Of a stretch of DNA of 64,000 nt, positions 60,501-64,000 are shown piece by piece. Positions within the stretch are counted from its first letter, which is position 1; every line of letters begins with the position of its first letter. Origin of the DNA: Hyphomicrobiales bacterium (GTDB lineage: Bacteria; Pseudomonadota; Alphaproteobacteria; Rhizobiales; Beijerinckiaceae); contig JAGXAN010000008.1 of assembly GCA_019075865.1 (NCBI GenBank), positions 169,764 to 233,763 of the forward strand. Reading direction: 5' to 3'. The position numbers and the translations under genes were made by a program. The notes beneath the pieces are model-generated. The model saw only the letters and a program-made list of their open reading frames with translations. It searched no databases and was not told the DNA's origin.

Positions 60501-61899
60501 CAGCTATCACGCCGACCTTGCGGCCAGGAACCAGCGCCTGCGCATCCACTATCTCTTGGAGCCGGGCTGGAAGGCCGACGCAGCGATTCAGGGGCTCGGC
60601 CGCACCAACCGTACCAACCAGGCGCAGCCGCCGCTCTTCCGGCCGATCGCCAGCGACGTGAAGGCCGAGAAGCGTTTCCTTTCGACGATCGCGCGCCGGC
60701 TCGACACGCTCGGCGCCATCACGCGCGGGCAGCGCCAGACCGGCGGCCAGGGCCTGTTCCGGCCCGAGGACAATCTGGAAAGTCCCTATGCCCGCGACGC
60801 GCTCCGCCAGCTCTATCTGCTGCTCGTCCGCGGCAAGGTCGAGGGCTGCTCGCTCGATCGCTTCGAGTCCGCCACCGGGCTGAAGCTCATGGACGATAAC
60901 GGCATCAAGGACGAGTTGCCGCCGATCACCACCTTCCTCAACCGCCTTCTCGCGCTCACCATCGACCTGCAGGGCGTGCTGTTCACGGCGTTCGAGCAGC
61001 TCCTGACTGCCAAGGTCGAGGGCGCGATCCGCAGCGGCGTCTATGACATCGGGCTCGAGACGCTGCAGGCCGAGAGCTTCGTCGTCACCGGCAGCCAGGT
61101 GATCCACATGCATTCGGGCACCGGCGCGGAAACGCGGCTGCTCACCATCACCCGCCGCGAGCGCAACCGGCCGACAAGCCTGGCCGACGCCCTCGACCAT
61201 CTCTCCGATCCGCGGGCGCGGCTCTTGGTCAACGGCCGCTCCGGACGCGCCGCCATACAGATTCCCGCACCCTCGATGATGCTCGACGATGGCGAGATCG
61301 AGCGCCGCGTCTGCCTGATCCGGCCGATGGAGCAGCACTACGCACCGCTGCGCGTGATGGACGAGAGCCATTGGGAGAAAGCCGATCGCGCCGGCTTCGC
61401 CGCAGCGTGGTGGGCGGAACTGAACGATGTGCCGGAGTTCTCCGACAGCACGATCCATATCGTCGCCGGCCTGCTGTTGCCGATCTGGAAGCGTCTGCCG
61501 AACGAGTCGACCCGCGTCTACCGGCTCCAGACGGATGCCGGCGAGCGCATCATCGGCCGCCGCGTCTCGCCCGCCTGGGCGGCGAACGCCGTGACGACGG
61601 GTGCCGCGTCACTGACTCCGGAGCAGGCCTTCGCCGCGCTGATGGATGGCACGACGATCCTCGATCTCGCTGACGGCCTTCAGCTCCGCCGCGCCCGCGT
61701 CGTGAGCGCCCACCGACTGGAGCTGACCGGTTTCACTGAGGCCATGCGGGATCGTCTGCGCGCCTATGGCGTGTTCAGCGAGATCATCTCGTGGAAGCTC
61801 CGCTTCTTCGTGCCGGTCGACGCCACCGGTCCGGGCGTCATCACCAAGCTGCTCGACACCTTCCCGGTGACGCGCATCTCCGAACGGGAGGCCGCGTGA
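57574..61899 (+). CDS. N6-DNA methylase fused to Strawberry-notch-type helicase
   Basis: The 1441-residue protein combines an N-terminal adenine methylase (EPSAGTG at 151-157 for AdoMet, NPPF at 216-219 for catalysis) with a Strawberry-notch-like helicase (GDGTGAGKGRQ at 502-512, DESH at 611-614, and QGLGRTNRTNQAQPPLF). Such proteins are common in alphaproteobacterial plasmids and integrative elements, often beside Toprim proteins, and may protect or process element DNA. ATG 57574 follows GAGG. The one-base overlap with the next gene indicates cotranslation. Confidence 0.9.
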   Translation: MLHAQLPPAAEAASLPLALKTPRAAAILSAAEHLQPHLEQGRPVDAATLRSAMEQAFGSSDATGAWNWKTAYDACEAATVLFLRKYGKAVFRKAASPASRLAALTKIAGLLPTHTRRSEEAQTFQQFSTPIPLGLAALTAASLTPADRVLEPSAGTGLLAILAEIAGAHLTLNELAEIRADLLTSLFPAASVARFDAAQIDDHLDRAAIPSVVFMNPPFSVMANVTGRVADAAYRHIASALARLAPGGRLVAITGANFSPELPIWQDSFVRLQERGRVVFTAAIAGSVYAKHGTTIETRLTVIDKAPADDPGHFPDSAGVAPDVATLLTWIESQVPARMTVALPKVPADTAMPRTVRGYLARATSATPARRIAQLDGVPLDYETMDWTPPESGRLSDSIYEPYALQSIRIPGAQPHPTKLVQSAAMASVAPPKPSYRPTLPATIVTDGVLSDAQLETVIYAGEAHGEFLAGAWTVDETGDLVTAAADDAANAVRFRRGFMLGDGTGAGKGRQSAGIILDNWLQDRRKAVWISKSDKLLEDAQRDWSALGMERLLVTPLSRFPQGTAIRLGEGILFTTYATLRSDDRAEKLSRVKQIVEWLGSDFDGVIIFDESHAMQNAGGGKGERGDVAPSQQGRAGLRLQHALPNARVVYVSATGATTIHNLAYAQRLGLWGGDDFPFAHRAEFVEAVENGGVAAMEVLARDLRALGLYTARSLSYDGVEYELLEHQLTPEQTRIYDAYAGAFAIIHNHLDAAMQAANITGDSGTLNRQAKSAARSAFESAKQRFFGHLLTSMKTPTLIRSIEQDLADGHTAVIQIVSTGEALMERRLAEIPTDEWNDVRVDITPREYVLDYLAHSFPVQLYEPFSDSEGNLSSRPVYRDGQPVESREAVARRDELIERLASLEPVPGALDQIVQRFGTDVVAEVTGRSRRVVRKGERLAVENRAASANLAEAAAFMDDQKRVLVFSDAGGTGRSYHADLAARNQRLRIHYLLEPGWKADAAIQGLGRTNRTNQAQPPLFRPIASDVKAEKRFLSTIARRLDTLGAITRGQRQTGGQGLFRPEDNLESPYARDALRQLYLLLVRGKVEGCSLDRFESATGLKLMDDNGIKDELPPITTFLNRLLALTIDLQGVLFTAFEQLLTAKVEGAIRSGVYDIGLETLQAESFVVTGSQVIHMHSGTGAETRLLTITRRERNRPTSLADALDHLSDPRARLLVNGRSGRAAIQIPAPSMMLDDGEIERRVCLIRPMEQHYAPLRVMDESHWEKADRAGFAAAWWAELNDVPEFSDSTIHIVAGLLLPIWKRLPNESTRVYRLQTDAGERIIGRRVSPAWAANAVTTGAASLTPEQAFAALMDGTTILDLADGLQLRRARVVSAHRLELTGFTEAMRDRLRAYGVFSEIISWKLRFFVPVDATGPGVITKLLDTFPVTRISEREAA

Positions 61900-62936
61900 T
61901 GGCACGTCAGGACGCCTCCGATCTCGCCCATCGTCTCGGTCGGCAGGCCGAGGCGGTTTGCCGGCACTACCTCTCCAGCGGTCGCCGCGAAGGCGGCTAC
62001 TGGCTCGTGGGTGACGTGCGCAACACGCCGGGCCGCTCGATGTATGTCCGGCTCAAGGACACGCCCAAGGGTCTCGCCGGCAAATGGACCGACGCGGCGA
62101 CCGGCGAGCATGGCGATCTCCTCGACGTGATCCGCGAAAGCTGCGGCCTAGTCGACTTCAAGGATGTCGCCGATGAGGCCCGGACCTTCCTCAGCATGCC
62201 GCCGCCGGAGCCGGAACCTCATGAGTCACAGCGGCAGAGCCCGGCGCCTCATGGCTCGCCCGAAGCGGCCCGCCGGCTGGTTCGCATGTCGCAGCCGATC
62301 TACGGCACACTCGTACAGGCGTATCTCCGGGAACGCGGCATTACGGATTTACGCGGAACCGGAAGCCTGCATTACCACCCGCGCTGCTACTATCGGCCCG
62401 ACGAGCACTCGCCGACAGAAACCTGGCCGGCGATGATCGCGGCCGTCACCGACCTCGACGGCAAGATCACCGGGGCGCATCGCACCTGGCTCGATCCACG
62501 CCGCCGCGACAAGGCGCCGATCGACACGCCGAGGCGGGCGATGGGCGATCTTCTCGAGCATGCGGTCCGCTTCGGCATCGGCGGCGAGGTGATGGCTGCA
62601 GGCGAAGGCATCGAGACCGTTCTGTCGCTCCGGCAAGTCCTTCCCGACATGCCGATGCTGGCGGCGCTCTCCGCGGCCCATCTCGCCGCCATCCTATTCC
62701 CCGACACGCTGCGGCGGCTCTACATCGTGCGCGACAACGATCCGGCCGGTGACGGGACGCGCGACAGCCTGATCGAACGGGCGAACGCGGCCGGGATCGA
62801 GGCGATCGTCATCTCGCCGGAGCTGGGCGACTTCAACGAGGATCTCCGCACCCTCGGCCTGGACGCGCTGCACACGGAAGCCCGGGTGCAGGTCGCACCG
62901 CAGGACGTTGCCCGCTTCATGGCGTTGGCGGCATAG
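61899..62936 (+). CDS. Toprim-domain protein (DUF7146-like)
   Basis: The 345-residue protein has an N-terminal DUF7146-type region (GYWLVGDVRNTPGRSMYVRL, LAGKWTDAATGEHGDLLDVI) and a Toprim domain with catalytic Glu in GEGIETVLSLRQ and the DxD pattern in IVRDNDPAGDG. It is a primase-like partner seen with Strawberry-notch helicases in mobile elements. The zinc-ribbon part of a full primase is not seen. It overlaps the helicase stop by one base. Confidence 0.9.
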   Translation: MARQDASDLAHRLGRQAEAVCRHYLSSGRREGGYWLVGDVRNTPGRSMYVRLKDTPKGLAGKWTDAATGEHGDLLDVIRESCGLVDFKDVADEARTFLSMPPPEPEPHESQRQSPAPHGSPEAARRLVRMSQPIYGTLVQAYLRERGITDLRGTGSLHYHPRCYYRPDEHSPTETWPAMIAAVTDLDGKITGAHRTWLDPRRRDKAPIDTPRRAMGDLLEHAVRFGIGGEVMAAGEGIETVLSLRQVLPDMPMLAALSAAHLAAILFPDTLRRLYIVRDNDPAGDGTRDSLIERANAAGIEAIVISPELGDFNEDLRTLGLDALHTEARVQVAPQDVARFMALAA

Positions 62937-63233
62937 CCGGCATGAGAATGGCTGTGCGGGTGGCCGCCGTGCGCGGCGGATGCGTCAATCCGTCGGAGGG
63001 GCACCGCGCCTCGGCCTTCGAGAGGGCGATCGGCCCACAAGCCGGCCAGCCGGGCAATGGCGGCGGCCGACTATTTTCCGGCGCGGCCTGAAGGCCGCTT
63101 TCCATCGCGAGGCAAAATAGCCGGCCTTAGCCATCGAGCCCTGCGCTCGCGCTCCGGATGCCCGGCCGTCCGGCCCGTGGGCTTCGTCGCCATGAAGGCC
63201 GCGACGGTCGCGGTCCAACCGACGGAGCAACCC
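62937..63233. other. 297-bp non-coding gap
   Basis: The stretch is GC-rich, with short repeats of GGCCGC/GCCGGCC but no convincing gene, terminator or promoter. It separates the Toprim gene from the DUF2493 gene. Confidence 0.5.
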
Positions 63234-64000
63234 ATGCGCGAGCACGACGACTATGAACCGCACCACGAATCCTCACCGACCGACCACGTCCTCAACGAAC
63301 TCCAGCTCCACGGTTACCGACCCTTCGCCGACGAGCCCGACCAGCGGCTTCTACCCGATGGCAACCAGGTCGCGGGCGCCGTCGCCGATATCTTCGACGC
63401 CCTGATCGGCACCTTGGAGGATACGCGCCTCGAACCCGATCTCGACGATCTGCTCTGGTCGACGGTGAACGTCTTCCACCGCGCCACCGACCGGATCGGC
63501 CGGGAACTGGACGACAACGAGCAGGCCCAGAAGCGCGCGCAGCGGGAACAGGACGGCAGCGAGGTTAAGTCGGTCGAACTGGAGCGCCTGATCGCAGAGG
63601 GCATGACGCTAATCGAGCGCCAGAACGCCTTCGAGCTGATGCGCGACCAGGCCGCCGAACACTACGAGCGCCACGTCGGCAAGCCATGGCTCCCGCGCAG
63701 CGGATCGAAGGTCAACCATCGCAATCTGACCTCGGCGATGATCGACAGCCGAGACTTCCTCATGGCGAAGAAGCGCGCCGACCAGGAAGTGCTCCTGCCA
63801 CGGGGCCCCAAGATCGCGGTGACCGGCGGGCTCGACTACGACGACCACCGGCTGATCTGGGCCAAGCTCGACCAAGTCCATGAGAAGCATCCCGACATGG
63901 TGCTCATCCATGGCAAGTCGCCGAAGGGCGCCGAGAAGATCGCCTCACTCTGGGCGAAGAACCGCAACGTGCCGCAGATCGGCTTCGCCCCCGACTGGAC
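63234..64000 (+). CDS. DUF2493 (SLOG-like) protein, cut by window edge
   Basis: The frame begins at ATG 63234 (GGAG eight bases upstream) and runs open for 255 codons to the window end. The N-terminal 170 residues are helical and acidic. They are followed by KIAVTGGLDYDDHRLIWAKL and MVLIHGKSPKGAEKIASLWA, the nucleotide-binding Rossmann-like DUF2493 domain of the SLOG group. These proteins are frequent in the same mobile-element backbone. The function is unknown. Confidence 0.85.
   Translation, partial: MREHDDYEPHHESSPTDHVLNELQLHGYRPFADEPDQRLLPDGNQVAGAVADIFDALIGTLEDTRLEPDLDDLLWSTVNVFHRATDRIGRELDDNEQAQKRAQREQDGSEVKSVELERLIAEGMTLIERQNAFELMRDQAAEHYERHVGKPWLPRSGSKVNHRNLTSAMIDSRDFLMAKKRADQEVLLPRGPKIAVTGGLDYDDHRLIWAKLDQVHEKHPDMVLIHGKSPKGAEKIASLWAKNRNVPQIGFAPDW

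Overview
The window looks like chromosome of an alphaproteobacterium, probably Hyphomicrobiales-like. The basis is the family resemblance of UvrA, SSB, the NDH-1 subunits and KatG/OxyR, an alphaproteobacterial-type LexA box (GAAC-N7-GAAC), and an integrative-element module (ArdC, ParB, methylase/helicase, Toprim, DUF2493) common in that class. It divides at about 36.2 kb into ordinary chromosome on the left and a visibly more GC-rich integrated element on the right.

Left part (1-36.1 kb). murJ (cut by the window edge) and a polyprenyl-phosphate-type glycosyltransferase are followed by a YdjC/ChbG-like deacetylase, a five-copy array of 103-bp palindromic repeats, and uvrA divergent from ssb around an SOS box. 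nuoABCDEF follows; the complex I operon stops after nuoF, and a small membrane ORF sits between nuoC and nuoD. Next comes a sugar/aldehyde redox cluster (class II aldolase, aldo/keto reductase, SDR, MFS exporter, cupin, LysR). A four-carbon acid-sugar (tetronate) catabolic locus contains the whole ltnD-otnI-otnK-otnC route around a LacI-family regulator with matching operator palindromes on both sides. Then come a polysaccharide deacetylase, a CPA1 antiporter, divergent katG/oxyR, a second six-copy repeat array ending in a 15-G run, hdeD, an atypical SDR, chrA and a DUF1778-GNAT toxin-antitoxin pair with its own palindromic operator.

Right part (36.2-64 kb). An 18-bp remnant matching the conserved 3' end of guaA (codons for TIEWE-stop), in minus orientation, marks the probable left att site of an integrative element whose other end should lie beyond the window at an intact guaA. 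First comes a leftward defence island: a PD-(D/E)xK nuclease, a TIR protein and a HEPN-type protein (frameshifted) in one overlapping operon, then an AbiE-type toxin-antitoxin pair with a perfect inverted-repeat operator, a PHP-SMC ATPase and a caspase/Ski2-like helicase fusion. Back to back with it is a rightward five-gene set: an unknown protein, two nuclease-fold-like proteins, a Lit-type HExxH peptidase and a GIY-YIG protein. The element backbone follows: ArdC, a frameshifted unknown gene, ParB, small proteins, an N6-methylase/Strawberry-notch helicase, a Toprim protein and a DUF2493 protein. ardC and parB share a structured 5' leader in which two stems are kept with compensating base changes; the methylase/helicase gene has a related leader. 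No integrase, relaxase or type IV secretion gene is visible in the window.

The best candidates for an undescribed system are the nuclease-TIR-HEPN operon, the caspase-helicase/PHP-SMC pair, and the shared leader element.
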